This document shows positions 33,426 through 41,699 of a DNA stretch of 64,000 nucleotides, piece after piece. Source of the DNA: DASQEH01 sp038239485 (lineage in GTDB: Bacteria > Actinomycetota > Actinomycetes > Propionibacteriales > Nocardioidaceae); assembly GCA_038239485.1 (NCBI GenBank), contig JBBSET010000005.1, positions 1 to 64,000 of the forward strand, written 5' to 3'. Positions within the stretch are counted from its first letter, which is position 1; every line of letters starts with the position of its first letter. The translations under genes and the position numbers were made by a program. The notes under the pieces were generated by a model. It was not told where the DNA came from, did not search any database, and was given only the letters and a program-made list of their open reading frames with translations.

Positions 33426-34154
33426 ATGGGAGCGCGACTACACCTGATGACCGTCAGCTCTCGAGATTCGACGGGGACGTCGTCGACGGCGGTGCGTGGG
33501 CGCCAGTCGAAGTCCCTCGAGGAGTGTGTGGCCGTGGTCACCAGTGCGGCCTGCGAGGCGATCGACTGGGTCGACTATGCGAGCGTCTCCATGGCGTTCG
33601 GCGACAACGGCGCCGACATATTCGAGGCGGTCGCCACGGTGGGCGCGACGAACCCGCTCGCGCTCAAGGCCGATTCTTTGCAGTGGGAGCTCGGCCAAGG
33701 GCCATCTCCTGAGGCCACGCGCGGGGCCGCCCTGGTCCACGCTGCCAGCCTCCAAGGCGACGGCCGGTGGAGCGAGTACGGCAGGCGCGTCCTCGAGGTC
33801 GGCTTTCAGTCCCAGACCTCCGCCCCGCTGGAGGGCGACGGGCGGGTCCTCGGCGTCCTGAACCTGTACTCACTGTCGGCCCAGGAGCTCGACGCGAGCT
33901 CGGAAGGTCTTGTCAGACTGCTCGCCGCACAGGCGACTGCCGCCGTGGACTTCGCCTTGCGGCTGGTGGCGCTGACGGACACGATCGAAAGCCGCCAGAT
34001 CATCGGTCAGGCTGTGGGCATCACGATGGCGCGGTTCGGGCTGGACGAGGCCGCCGCCTTCAGTCGCCTGGTTGAGGAGTCGCAGCGAACCCAGCACAAG
34101 CTCCGTGTGCTGGCTCGAACACTGGTCGAAGAGGGCAACGCCCAAGCGAGGTGA
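33426..34154 (+). CDS. GAF-ANTAR RNA-binding antitermination regulator
   Basis: A 242-residue protein from ATG 33426 (GGAGAG 11 bases upstream); ATG 33447 is an alternative. Residues about 30-175 form a GAF sensor domain (LQWELGQGPSPEATRGAALV, then SQTSAPLEGDGRVLGVLNLY). Residues about 180-237 form the ANTAR three-helix RNA-binding domain (ESRQIIGQAVGITMARFGL, with the conserved aromatic and Ala residues near the C-terminus). ANTAR proteins bind paired hexaloop hairpins in nascent mRNA and stop termination, usually in response to a signal held by the sensor domain. Here the neighbour on the other strand is a cobalamin-binding MerR protein, so the two may form one signalling unit. No target hairpin pair is evident in this window. 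Confidence 0.92.
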   Translation: MGARLHLMTVSSRDSTGTSSTAVRGRQSKSLEECVAVVTSAACEAIDWVDYASVSMAFGDNGADIFEAVATVGATNPLALKADSLQWELGQGPSPEATRGAALVHAASLQGDGRWSEYGRRVLEVGFQSQTSAPLEGDGRVLGVLNLYSLSAQELDASSEGLVRLLAAQATAAVDFALRLVALTDTIESRQIIGQAVGITMARFGLDEAAAFSRLVEESQRTQHKLRVLARTLVEEGNAQAR

Positions 34155-34170
34155 CCTCGCCCGGGCCCGG

Positions 34171-34749
34171 TCAGGCCCGGCTCACCAGCAGATATCGCTC
34201 GTCCTCGACCTCTCGCCCCCAAAGGACCGGGTCGTCGAGCAGCGTGACGTCGGCGTGCTCGCGTCGGGAGCGCACGAGGCGCTCGCAGTCGGTGGCGCTC
34301 AACCCAACGCCCGTCCACCACAGCCCCTCGACCAGCACCAGGATGCCGCCGGGCCGCAGCAGGTCCACCCACTTGCCCACGGCGTCGAGCTGCTCGGGAA
34401 GCGCCCACAACACGTGGCGAACGAGCACGACGTCCGTCGAGCCAGGCAGATACGGGGGGTCGCTCGCGTCGCCTTGCTCGAAGCTCGCCGCCACACCTGC
34501 CGCCGCGGCCTTGCGACAGGCGAGGCTCACCATCGCCTCCGACAGGTCGATCCCCTGGACCGCGTAGCCGGCCTGGGCCAACAGGACGCTCAGGGAGCCG
34601 GTGCCGCAACCCAGGTCGACGACGGCCGAGCCGACCGGCGGCAACAGCGGCAGGAGCAGAGCCGACCACGCCGACCGGACGGTTGGGTCGAGCAGGCCAT
34701 GGTCGGGCTGCTCGTCGAAGGTGCTTGCCTGCTCGTCCCAGAACGTCAC
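34171..34749 (-). CDS. Class I SAM-dependent methyltransferase
   Basis: The protein has about 192 residues from GTG 34749, which has GAGGTG seven bases upstream; a TTG at 34770 would add seven residues. The SAM-binding motif I is VVDLGCGTGSLSVLLA, followed by the acidic motif II residue in VQGIDLSEAM and motif IV in TDVVLVRHVLWALP. This is the Methyltransf_11/25 type used for many small-molecule methylations. The substrate cannot be deduced. It converges with the GAF-ANTAR gene and diverges from an MFS gene. Confidence 0.9.
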   Translation of the reverse strand: MTFWDEQASTFDEQPDHGLLDPTVRSAWSALLLPLLPPVGSAVVDLGCGTGSLSVLLAQAGYAVQGIDLSEAMVSLACRKAAAAGVAASFEQGDASDPPYLPGSTDVVLVRHVLWALPEQLDAVGKWVDLLRPGGILVLVEGLWWTGVGLSATDCERLVRSRREHADVTLLDDPVLWGREVEDERYLLVSRA

Positions 34750-34858
34750 CGCAGTCACCTCGGCATTCAAGCCGATCCCGCTGTGTCATGCGCAGGAGGC
34801 CCGGCCGGTAGGGGGCGTGCCAAGGCATCCGGGTGGCGATGCTGAAAGACTTCCGGGC

Positions 34859-36088
34859 ATGGGCCCGTCGGCGAGCACGACCTCCTCGACGGGGCCGGGG
34901 ATCGAGCGGGCGAAGCGGGCAGTGGCCCTCACCTTCGCCGCCAACGGGATGGCCTTCGGGTCGTGGGCATCCAGAACGCCGTCGGTGAAGTCCGGCCTGC
35001 ACCTGAATGCGTCCGGCCTCGGCCTGCTGCTGATCTGGATCTCGGTCGGCGCGGTCATCGCGATGCCACTGTCAGGTCCCCTCATCCAGCGGATCGGACC
35101 CGCACGGGCAGTCTTCATCAGTGCCGGGGTCGAAGCCATCGGCCTGGCCCTCGCCGCGCTCGGAATCCACGCGACCCAGGTCGAGGTGACCGGGGCAGGC
35201 CTGCTGCTCGCCGGCGTGGGCATCGGCACCTGGGACGTCGCGATGAACGTGGAGGGCGCCGTGGTCGAACGGGGCCTTGCGCGAAGCCTGATGTCGCGAT
35301 TCCACGCCGGTTGGAGCTTCGGCAGCGTGGCGGGCGCCGCGATCGGCGCTGGGTCCGCGGCGCTCGGCATCGGTGTCTCGCCGCAGCTGGCGGCGACCGC
35401 ACTGGCCATCGTGGCGCTGGCGGTCCTCGGCGCGCGGCACTACACCGCGTTCGAACCGCAGAGCGGGGTGGCCACTGACGAGCGTCCCAAGGTCTCGGTT
35501 TCGGACGGATGGAGGAACAGCCGGGCGTTGCTCATCGGGCTGATGGTGCTGGCCTTCGCCTTCACCGAAGGGTCGGCCAACGACTGGATGGCGGTCGCCG
35601 TGGTCGACGGGTTCGGCAGCAGCGACGCGGTCGGCGCCGTCGGCTTCGGCTGCTTCGTCGTCGCGATGACACTGAGCCGCCTCGTCGGTGGCAGCGCCCT
35701 CGACCGCTGGGGCCGGGTCCGCGTGCTCCGGGCGTCCGCTCTCGTGGCAGCCGCCGGCCTGCTGCTGGTCGTCACCTCGCCGTTCCTCCCGCTGGTGATG
35801 GCCGGCGCGATGTTCTGGGGCGCGGGGACGGCACTCGGCTTCCCTACCGGCATGAGCGCTGCGGCCGACGATGCGCCACGGGCTGCGATCCATGTCTCCG
35901 TGGTCAGCTCGATCGGCTACACCGCCTTCCTGGTCGGTCCGCCGTTCGTGGGGCTCCTCGGTGACGCGTTCGGCATCCGGCATGCCCTGTACGTCGTCCT
36001 GGCCGCTCTCGTGCTCGGGCTGGCCACCGCCGGCCGCGCCCGGCCGCTGTCGACCGGGGCGGGACAGGCGTCCGAGTCAGCAGGCTGA
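34859..36088 (+). CDS. MFS transporter, YbjJ/FucP-like sugar- or effector-transport subgroup
   Basis: A 409-residue, 12-segment transporter. The start at 34859 (MGPSASTTSSTG) is preferred over a longer frame that would overlap the methyltransferase gene. The sequences WASRTPSVKSGLHLNASGLG and GIGTWDVAMNVEGAVVERGL are characteristic of the YbjJ-like MFS branch, whose substrates are poorly defined. Motif A-type sequence recurs in the second half (ALDRWGRVRVLRASALVAAA). No metabolic genes next to it suggest a substrate. Confidence 0.88.
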   Translation: MGPSASTTSSTGPGIERAKRAVALTFAANGMAFGSWASRTPSVKSGLHLNASGLGLLLIWISVGAVIAMPLSGPLIQRIGPARAVFISAGVEAIGLALAALGIHATQVEVTGAGLLLAGVGIGTWDVAMNVEGAVVERGLARSLMSRFHAGWSFGSVAGAAIGAGSAALGIGVSPQLAATALAIVALAVLGARHYTAFEPQSGVATDERPKVSVSDGWRNSRALLIGLMVLAFAFTEGSANDWMAVAVVDGFGSSDAVGAVGFGCFVVAMTLSRLVGGSALDRWGRVRVLRASALVAAAGLLLVVTSPFLPLVMAGAMFWGAGTALGFPTGMSAAADDAPRAAIHVSVVSSIGYTAFLVGPPFVGLLGDAFGIRHALYVVLAALVLGLATAGRARPLSTGAGQASESAG

Positions 36089-36187
36089 GCCGCCCGTCCA
36101 GCCGGCCACCGCCGCTCTGGCGTCGGCGTTGCAGAGCCGCACAAGTGGGTACCAGCCCCTCGTCCAGCCAGCCCGAGGAGACGCACC

Positions 36188-36607
36188 GTGGCAGATTACG
36201 AAGGTACCCGTTTGGTGAAGGTCGACGCCGAGAGCCTGTTCGCCTTCTTGGCCAAGGTAGAGAACCTGCCCCGCTACTTCCCGCGCATCACGGCGGCGGA
36301 GCGGACCGGTGACGAGGCGGTCGACGTCACCGCCGTGATCGACCCCGAGGACGGCGACGGCGAGCGGACCGTCGAAGGTGAGGCATGGTTCCGAGTCGAC
36401 CACGAGCGGCTCCAGATCGAGTGGGGCTCGGAAGGCCGAAATGACTACCGCGGCGACCTCGAGGTCACTGACGAGGGTGACGACTCGCGGGTCAGCCTGG
36501 GCCTGCACACCGAGTCCGAGCACCCCGCCATCCAGGACAGCCTGGACGAGACCCTCGACAGGGTCGTGACGCTCGTCGAGGGTGGGGCGGACGACATCCT
36601 CGACTGA
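36188..36607 (+). CDS. SRPBCC-family (polyketide-cyclase/Bet v1-like) protein
   Basis: A 139-residue, highly acidic protein with the SRPBCC pattern: an N-terminal strand and helix (VDAESLFAFLAKVENLPRYF) followed by seven beta strands and a long C-terminal helix (HPAIQDSLDETLDRVVTLVE). Such helix-grip proteins bind hydrophobic ligands. No catalytic residues are evident. GTG 36188 has GAGGAGACG upstream. It is alone between the MFS gene and selB and converges on selB. Confidence 0.8.
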   Translation: MADYEGTRLVKVDAESLFAFLAKVENLPRYFPRITAAERTGDEAVDVTAVIDPEDGDGERTVEGEAWFRVDHERLQIEWGSEGRNDYRGDLEVTDEGDDSRVSLGLHTESEHPAIQDSLDETLDRVVTLVEGGADDILD

Positions 36608-36652
36608 GGCCGCCGGCCAGGCGCAGCACGGTGGCCGGAGGTGGGACCCCGG

Positions 36653-38422
36653 TCAGGGGTCGGCCACCTGCCGCCGGTCGTCGGGAAGTCGGCGGGTACG
36701 GCCGAGCCGGTCCAGGTGCGCGAGAAGCGGCAGAACCACCCGCCGCGACGAGCCGAGAACGATGCGCGCCTGGCTCACCGTGAACGGCTGCGGTAGTCCC
36801 GTGAGCGCGGCAACGGCGGCCTCGTCAGCGCCTGGCAACAAGACGATGCCGTCGCCGAGGCGGAGCAGTCGGCCGGCTTTCGCGGCGGCTGCCAGCGCCC
36901 TGGCGTCCAGGCCCAGGCCGACCAGCCTGTCAGCCGAGGGGGCAGCGAAGGGCTGGCCCGAGAGGTCGTCGGCGAGCCGCTGCAGGGACTGCTCGAGTGC
37001 GCTCGGAAGCGTCGTACCCGTGTCGCCTCGGACCCGCCCCTGGTCGACACGTAGGGGCGTCGTCGCGAGTGCCAGGACAAGGTCGGCAGTGGGGAGACTC
37101 AGCCGCTCGGCGGCGACGGCAACGGGTACCCCTGGGTCGAGCGGGTAGATCCTGTCGTGCTCGGCGACCAGCGCCCGCAGTTGGTGCTGGAGCGCTGGGA
37201 GCCGGGATCTGTCAAGCAGCCAGTCACCGGCCGTCACGGCGACGGTCTCCGTCTCCGTCTCCGTGTCCGAGACGTCGTATCCGAGCTTGGCCAGCAGCGA
37301 ACGCCGGACGGTACCTCGCCGGTGGATCTCGTCGGAGACCGTCGGCCGGTCGCTGCCCGAGGCGAGGGTCGCGGCCCGTTCGGCGGCCGAACCACGACGC
37401 CGCATCGGCGGGGGGTCGGGGTCGAGCGTGATGGCGCCCCACACCTGGCGGCTGCCCGGATCGCGGATCAGCACCCGGTCGCCGACGTGGAGGGGGAGCG
37501 GACGCTCCAGCGTCAGGCGGACGAACTCGCGGCCGCCGAGCGGGCGGCATCGGGTTCCCACCGCCGCCGCGCCGAGGTGGAGCATCGGCCGGGCCGGCAG
37601 GTCGTCCGGCGAGGCCAACCGGACGTCGACGGTCCGGGTGGACACCCACGCCTGGGGTGTCACCAGCGCGCTTCCTCGCGACAGGCCGTCGGGTACGTCG
37701 CCAGCCAGGCCGAGCGCGACCCTGGAGGTCGCGGATACCTCCTGCACATCGCGCCCCAGGGTCTGGATCGTACGGATCCTGACACCGTGGCCGTCGTAGG
37801 ACAGCCGGTCCCCGACGACGATCCGGCCGGCCGGTAGGGTCCCGGTGACGACGGTTCCCACGCCGTTGAGGTGGAACCGCCGGTCCACCCAGAGCCGAAC
37901 CGCGGCGTCGGCGTCGGGCGGTGGCAGGGCCTGGACGAGCTCGACGAGTGCCGCCCTGAGGTCGTCGATGCCAGCCCCGGTACGCCCGCTCACCGGCACG
38001 ACCGCCACCTCGCCAAGCGAGGTGCGCGCCAGCTCGACACGGGCACGCTCAGCCGCGGCCCCGGGGTCGGCGAGGTCGGACCGCGTCACGGCGACGACTC
38101 CCCGGCTCACGCCGAGGGCGTCCAGGGCCGCGAGGTGCTCAGCGGCCTGGGGCATCCAGGGATCGTCGGCCGCGACCACGAACAGCACCGCGGGCACGGG
38201 TCCGACTCCGGCGAGTGTGGTCGAGATGAAACGCTCGTGACCTGGTACATCGACGAACGCCACGTCTCCTACCTCGGGCAGGCGGGTCCAGCAGTACCCC
38301 AGCTCGATGGACAGCCCGCGACGATGCTCCTCGCTCAGCCGGTCCGGGTCGGCGCCCGTCAGGGCCTTCACCAGGGTGGACTTGCCATGGTCGACGTGAC
38401 CGGCGGTCGCGATGACGTGCAC
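36653..38422 (-). CDS. selB: Selenocysteine-specific translation elongation factor SelB
   Basis: SelB is the GTPase that brings Sec-tRNA(Sec) to the ribosome at UGA codons followed by a SECIS hairpin. The 589-residue protein has G1 GHVDHGKST (8-16), G3 DVPGHE (58-63) and G4 TRSD (113-116; SelB proteins usually have TKxD here). EF-Tu-like domains II and III follow, and the C-terminal 220 residues form winged-helix repeats (for example ITLDPDPPPMRRRGSAAERA, then a final WH ending VLPLLAHLDRLGRTRRLP) that bind the SECIS RNA. It lies three bases after selA on the same strand. A full-length SelB implies a working UGA recoding system in this organism. Confidence 0.97.
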   Translation of the reverse strand: MHVIATAGHVDHGKSTLVKALTGADPDRLSEEHRRGLSIELGYCWTRLPEVGDVAFVDVPGHERFISTTLAGVGPVPAVLFVVAADDPWMPQAAEHLAALDALGVSRGVVAVTRSDLADPGAAAERARVELARTSLGEVAVVPVSGRTGAGIDDLRAALVELVQALPPPDADAAVRLWVDRRFHLNGVGTVVTGTLPAGRIVVGDRLSYDGHGVRIRTIQTLGRDVQEVSATSRVALGLAGDVPDGLSRGSALVTPQAWVSTRTVDVRLASPDDLPARPMLHLGAAAVGTRCRPLGGREFVRLTLERPLPLHVGDRVLIRDPGSRQVWGAITLDPDPPPMRRRGSAAERAATLASGSDRPTVSDEIHRRGTVRRSLLAKLGYDVSDTETETETVAVTAGDWLLDRSRLPALQHQLRALVAEHDRIYPLDPGVPVAVAAERLSLPTADLVLALATTPLRVDQGRVRGDTGTTLPSALEQSLQRLADDLSGQPFAAPSADRLVGLGLDARALAAAAKAGRLLRLGDGIVLLPGADEAAVAALTGLPQPFTVSQARIVLGSSRRVVLPLLAHLDRLGRTRRLPDDRRQVADP

Positions 38423-38425
38423 TGC

Positions 38426-39724
38426 TCAGCCGGCCTCGAAGGTACGCCGGACCGCTGCCACGATCTGCGTGTCTGCGGCGGGGTCGACGGCAACCAGGTC
38501 CAGCAGCAGCCGATCCCGCTCGACCCGGCCCACGACGGAAGGGCTCTGCAGCCGAAGGGCGCGAGCCAGGTTGGGGGCCAGGGACACCGCCGCACTGTCG
38601 AGCTCGACTCCGGGTGCGCCGCCACCGCCGATGGCCGCGGCACTGCGGACCGCCTCAGCGGCGATTCCGAGTCCGGACAGCTCAGTCGCGATGGCCTCGG
38701 CACGCGCCATCAGCTCGTCGGGTTCGGTGTCGAGGGCGACCTGCACCGGGCTGGGCGGCCCGGCCAAGGTCGCTTCGAGAGCGGCGAAGGTCAGCTTGTC
38801 GACGCGAACCGCCCGCGCCGCCGGATGGCGACGGACCCGCTCGACGATGTCGCGACGGCCGAGAACGAGCCCGCACTGCGGCCCTCCCAGCAGCTTGTCA
38901 CCGGATGCGGTGACGAGCGCCGCCCCGGCCTGGAGGGCAGTGGCGGCGTCTGGCTCGCCGGGGAGTCGCGGGTGGGGCGCGAGCAGGCCGGAGCCGATGT
39001 CAGCGACGACGGGGACGGGCAGCTTCGCCAGCCCGGCGACGGGAACTGACGAGGTGAAGCCATGCACGACGAAGTTGGACGGGTGCACCTTGAGCACGAA
39101 GGCGGTGCGCTCATCGAGGGCCGCCTCGTAGTCCGCGAGGCGTACCCGGTTGGTGGTACCGACCTCTCGGAGCCGGGCACCGGCGGCCTCGAGCAGCTCG
39201 GGGATCCGGAATCCGTCACCGATCTCGACCAGCTCACCGCGTGCGATCACGATCGTGGCGCCCCTCGCGAGCGCAGACGCCACGAGAAACAGGGCGGCGG
39301 CCCCGTTGTTGACCACGTGCACCGCTCCGGCATCCGGTACGGCGTCAGCCAGCGCGTCCAGGGCGCCGGCGCCGCGTCGGCCACGTCTGCCGGTGTCCAG
39401 GTCGAGCTCGACGTCGGTGGTTCCGGCCGCGCGTCGTACCGCCTCGACTGCGGCCTCCGACAGCGCCGCCCTGCCGAGGTTCGTGTGGACGACGACCCCA
39501 GTGGCATTGATGACCACCCGGAGGCTGGTGACCGACTCCGGCAACAACGAGACGGCCACGCCGATCACCGACCCGGGGTCGATCTCCCCCGAGCGGCAGC
39601 GATCCTGCGCCGCGACGACGGCACGCTTCACGAGTCGTGGACCGAGCCGGTGGGCGGCTGCCGCCAGCCGCGGGTCCGCCAGCACCTGGTCGGTGCGTGG
39701 AACGAGCCTGCGAGGGTCCGACAC
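38426..39724 (-). CDS. selA: L-seryl-tRNA(Sec) selenium transferase
   Basis: SelA is a PLP enzyme that converts Ser-tRNA(Sec) to Sec-tRNA(Sec) using selenophosphate. The 432-residue product has the N-terminal helix bundle that holds the tRNA (PRLAAAAHRLGPRLVKRAVV), the NATGVVVHTNLGRAAL signature (73-88) and the PLP lysine Lys277 in SGDKLLGGPQCG. GTG 39724 is preceded by GGAGGG. It begins 42 bases downstream of the selC tRNA on the same strand, and selB follows immediately, so selC-selA-selB is likely one transcription unit. Confidence 0.97.
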   Translation of the reverse strand: MSDPRRLVPRTDQVLADPRLAAAAHRLGPRLVKRAVVAAQDRCRSGEIDPGSVIGVAVSLLPESVTSLRVVINATGVVVHTNLGRAALSEAAVEAVRRAAGTTDVELDLDTGRRGRRGAGALDALADAVPDAGAVHVVNNGAAALFLVASALARGATIVIARGELVEIGDGFRIPELLEAAGARLREVGTTNRVRLADYEAALDERTAFVLKVHPSNFVVHGFTSSVPVAGLAKLPVPVVADIGSGLLAPHPRLPGEPDAATALQAGAALVTASGDKLLGGPQCGLVLGRRDIVERVRRHPAARAVRVDKLTFAALEATLAGPPSPVQVALDTEPDELMARAEAIATELSGLGIAAEAVRSAAAIGGGGAPGVELDSAAVSLAPNLARALRLQSPSVVGRVERDRLLLDLVAVDPAADTQIVAAVRRTFEAG

Positions 39725-39765
39725 GGAGCCCTCCCAGCTTCTGCGACGGTGTGGCGGAGTGGCGG

Positions 39766-39860
39766 TGGCGGAGGCGGACGGGAATCGAACCCGCCTGACC
39801 GAGGTGCTCGGCCACAACGGTTTTGAAGACCGCGCCCGTCACCAGACGAGGAACGCCTCC
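39766..39860 (-). tRNA. selC: tRNA-Sec (anticodon UCA)
   Basis: Read on the minus strand from 39860, the acceptor arm GGAGGCG pairs with CGCCTCC, followed by discriminator G and encoded CCA (39766-39768). The D stem has six pairs (CTCGTC/GACGGG) closing a four-base loop, a mark of tRNA-Sec. The anticodon loop CTTCAAA is closed by CGGT/ACCG and gives anticodon UCA. The long variable arm folds as GGCCGAG/CTCGGTC. With 95 bases including CCA it has the expected size. It is charged with serine and converted to selenocysteine by SelA, whose gene is next to it. Confidence 0.96.
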
Positions 39861-39949
39861 AGGCCCCACCCTACGTTCTGCCGGCCGGGCCCGGCCCCGC
39901 TGCTGTCTCGCGCGGGGGATCGAGCCGATGCGGGTCGTAGGGTGCAGTG

Positions 39950-40945
39950 GTGACGACCCAGGACCGCGCTCTTCGCCTCACCCGGTTCGCCGCGGGTGGT
40001 GGCTGCGCATGCAAGATACCTCCTGGCGAGCTGGAGCAGATGCTGGCGGGACTGCCGCTGGTGCCGGACGGTGGCGACCTGCTCGTCGGCGTCGAGCACG
40101 GCGACGATGCGGCGGCCGTGCGGATCGATGGGGACCGGGCGGTCATCGCTACCGTCGACTTCTTCACGCCGGTGGTCGACGACGCCTTCGACTGGGGTCG
40201 GATCGCAGCCGCCAACGCCCTGTCCGACGTGTATGCGATGGGGGGTGAGCCACTGGTGGCGCTCAACCTGCTTGGGTGGCCGCGTGACATCCTGCCGTTC
40301 GAGCTGGCCGGCGAGGTGCTGAGGGGCGGGGCCGAGATCTGCGCATCGGCGAGGTGTCATCTCGGGGGCGGCCACAGCATCGACCAGCCCGAGCCCACGT
40401 ACGGGCTGGCTGTCACCGGGATGGGCGATGCGAGGCGGCTGCTCCGCAACGACGTCGGGGTCGCCGGGATGCCGCTGACGCTCACGAAGCCACTGGGGGT
40501 CGGGATCCTGAACAACCGGCACAAGGCCACCGGTGAGCGGTTCGAGCACGCGGTGGCGTCGATGACATCCTTGAACCGCGATGCGTCCCGTGCAGCGCTT
40601 GCGGCTGGCGTGCGGTGCGCGACCGACGTCACCGGGTTCGGGCTGCTGGGGCATCTGTACAAGCTGGCACGAGCCAGTGGAGTGTCCGCCGTCGTCGAAG
40701 CGAACGCGGTTCCGTATCTCGACGCCGCGCGCGAGTCCGCGGTTCGCGGATACCTTCCTGGTGGCAGCCGGCGCAACCTCGAGTGGGTCCGTCCCCACCT
40801 GGACTCCGACGTCTCCGACCTCGAGCTCCTGCTGCTCGCCGACGCGCAGACGTCGGGTGGCCTCCTGGTCGCAGGCGAGGTGCCCGGGTACCCCGTCATC
40901 GGCGAGCTGGTGCCGTCGGCCGAACGAAGACTCCTCGTTCGCTGA
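39950..40945 (+). CDS. selD: Selenide, water dikinase (selenophosphate synthetase)
   Basis: SelD makes selenophosphate from selenide and ATP, the selenium donor for SelA. The 331-residue product has the catalytic Cys19 and Lys22 in GGCACKIPPG, which correspond to Cys17 and Lys20 of E. coli SelD; this is therefore the Cys form, not a selenoprotein. The PurM-like fold is seen in VGVEHGDDAAAV and NALSDVYAMGGEPLVALNLL. GTG 39950 lies six bases after TAGGGT (39938-39943), which favours it over GTG 39947 and suggests a leaderless mRNA. It diverges from selC-selA-selB, completing the whole synthesis set in 4.3 kb. Confidence 0.97.
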   Translation: MTTQDRALRLTRFAAGGGCACKIPPGELEQMLAGLPLVPDGGDLLVGVEHGDDAAAVRIDGDRAVIATVDFFTPVVDDAFDWGRIAAANALSDVYAMGGEPLVALNLLGWPRDILPFELAGEVLRGGAEICASARCHLGGGHSIDQPEPTYGLAVTGMGDARRLLRNDVGVAGMPLTLTKPLGVGILNNRHKATGERFEHAVASMTSLNRDASRAALAAGVRCATDVTGFGLLGHLYKLARASGVSAVVEANAVPYLDAARESAVRGYLPGGSRRNLEWVRPHLDSDVSDLELLLLADAQTSGGLLVAGEVPGYPVIGELVPSAERRLLVR

Positions 40946-40946
40946 C

Positions 40947-40968
40947 CCGCCGCCCGGGCGGGTGGCGG
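40947..40968. terminator. GC-rich hairpin between convergent selD and DUF427 genes
   Basis: CCGCC (40947-40951) and GGCGG (40964-40968) close a nearly self-complementary GC core immediately after the selD stop. There is no U tract, as is usual in high-GC actinobacteria. It lies between convergent genes, where a bidirectional terminator is expected. Confidence 0.5.
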
Positions 40969-40983
40969 TGTCGGGTCGGCTGC

Positions 40984-41265
40984 TCAGCCGATGACCTTCA
41001 CACCTCTCCAGAAGGCGACCCGGTCGCGGATCTCGGGGCTGCCCTCACCGGGGTCGGGGTAGTACCAAGCGGAGTCCGGGTTCTCCATGCCGTCGACCTC
41101 GATGGTCAGATAGCTGGCACGCCCTTTGACAGGGCAGGTCGTGGTCTTGTCGCTGTCCTTCAGGTAGCTGGACACCACTGACTCCCGCGGGAAGTAGTGG
41201 TTGCCCTCGATCACCACGGTCTCGTCCGACTCGGCGATCAGCTGGCCGTTCCACGTTGCACGCAT
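40984..41265 (-). CDS. DUF427 domain protein
   Basis: A 93-residue protein that is essentially one DUF427 domain: IAESDETVVIEGNHYFPRES, then DKTTTCPVKGRASYLTIEVD with the conserved Cys and Lys, and the aromatic motif AWYYPDP. The domain forms a small beta-tent fold found in bacteria and fungi; nucleotide-phosphatase activity has been proposed for relatives but the role is uncertain. ATG 41265 gives the family's normal length. Confidence 0.9.
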   Translation of the reverse strand: MRATWNGQLIAESDETVVIEGNHYFPRESVVSSYLKDSDKTTTCPVKGRASYLTIEVDGMENPDSAWYYPDPGEGSPEIRDRVAFWRGVKVIG

Positions 41266-41564
41266 GTCTGCGGTCCCCTTCCGGTCGGTCCTGCCGCGAC
41301 CTGTCACTGCGATGGGACGGTGATGTCTGTCCGCTCTCACTCAACCACCCGAACACGACGAGGGCAATAACACTGTGTGGCGGTTAGGTAACTTCACGTA
41401 CCAATGGCCTCCGCGGTTCGAGAAATTCCAGGAGTATCGGGGTTTGCAACTCAGCGCCGGCCACCTTAGGATCAGCCGACATCCACAACTGAACAGCTCT
41501 CGTCCAAACGCCGAATTCTGCCCCTTGGGCGAGTGCATCCCATCCCTCGAGACGGAATCGACTC

Positions 41565-41690
41565 TCACACGGGGCAGAAGTGGGGGACCCACTTCCGCGC
41601 AGCCACCCACTGCGCTTGGGGTTAAGTCACCTTTGGTGGCCGGGCACCTTCTCGCCCGAATCCGACAGCTCACCTCGCAGGCGTGAGAAG
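41565..41690 (+). promoter_or_regulatory. Cyclic-di-AMP (ydaO/yuaA-type) riboswitch
   Basis: Two strongly conserved ydaO blocks appear in order upstream of the hydrolase start: GGGGGACCCACTT followed by GCGCTTGGGGTTAAGTCACC (41580-41632 region), and later CCCGAATCCGACAGCTCACC (41655-41674) with CTCGCAGGCGTG. This element binds c-di-AMP and usually acts as an off-switch for cell-wall hydrolases in actinobacteria, for example rpf and NlpC/P60 genes, which agrees with the gene downstream. CCTTCTC (41647-41653) is complementary to GAGAAGG (41685-41691), which overlaps the Shine-Dalgarno sequence AAGGAG (41688-41693). TTCTGCCCC (41516-41524) is complementary to GGGGCAGAA (41571-41579) at the 5' border. 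The exact borders are estimated. Confidence 0.88.
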
Positions 41691-41699
41691 GAGCCCACC

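Noticed and set aside
34601..34858. N-terminal extension of the MFS gene
   Set aside because: It overlaps the divergent methyltransferase gene and does not resemble an MFS N-terminus.
39766..39860. selC considered as an integration site for a mobile element
   Set aside because: No partial tRNA duplicate or integrase flanks it; the adjacent genes are the selenocysteine genes themselves.
41375..41686. 103-codon frame upstream of the NlpC/P60 gene
   Set aside because: It overlaps the c-di-AMP riboswitch and has no domain or ribosome-binding site.
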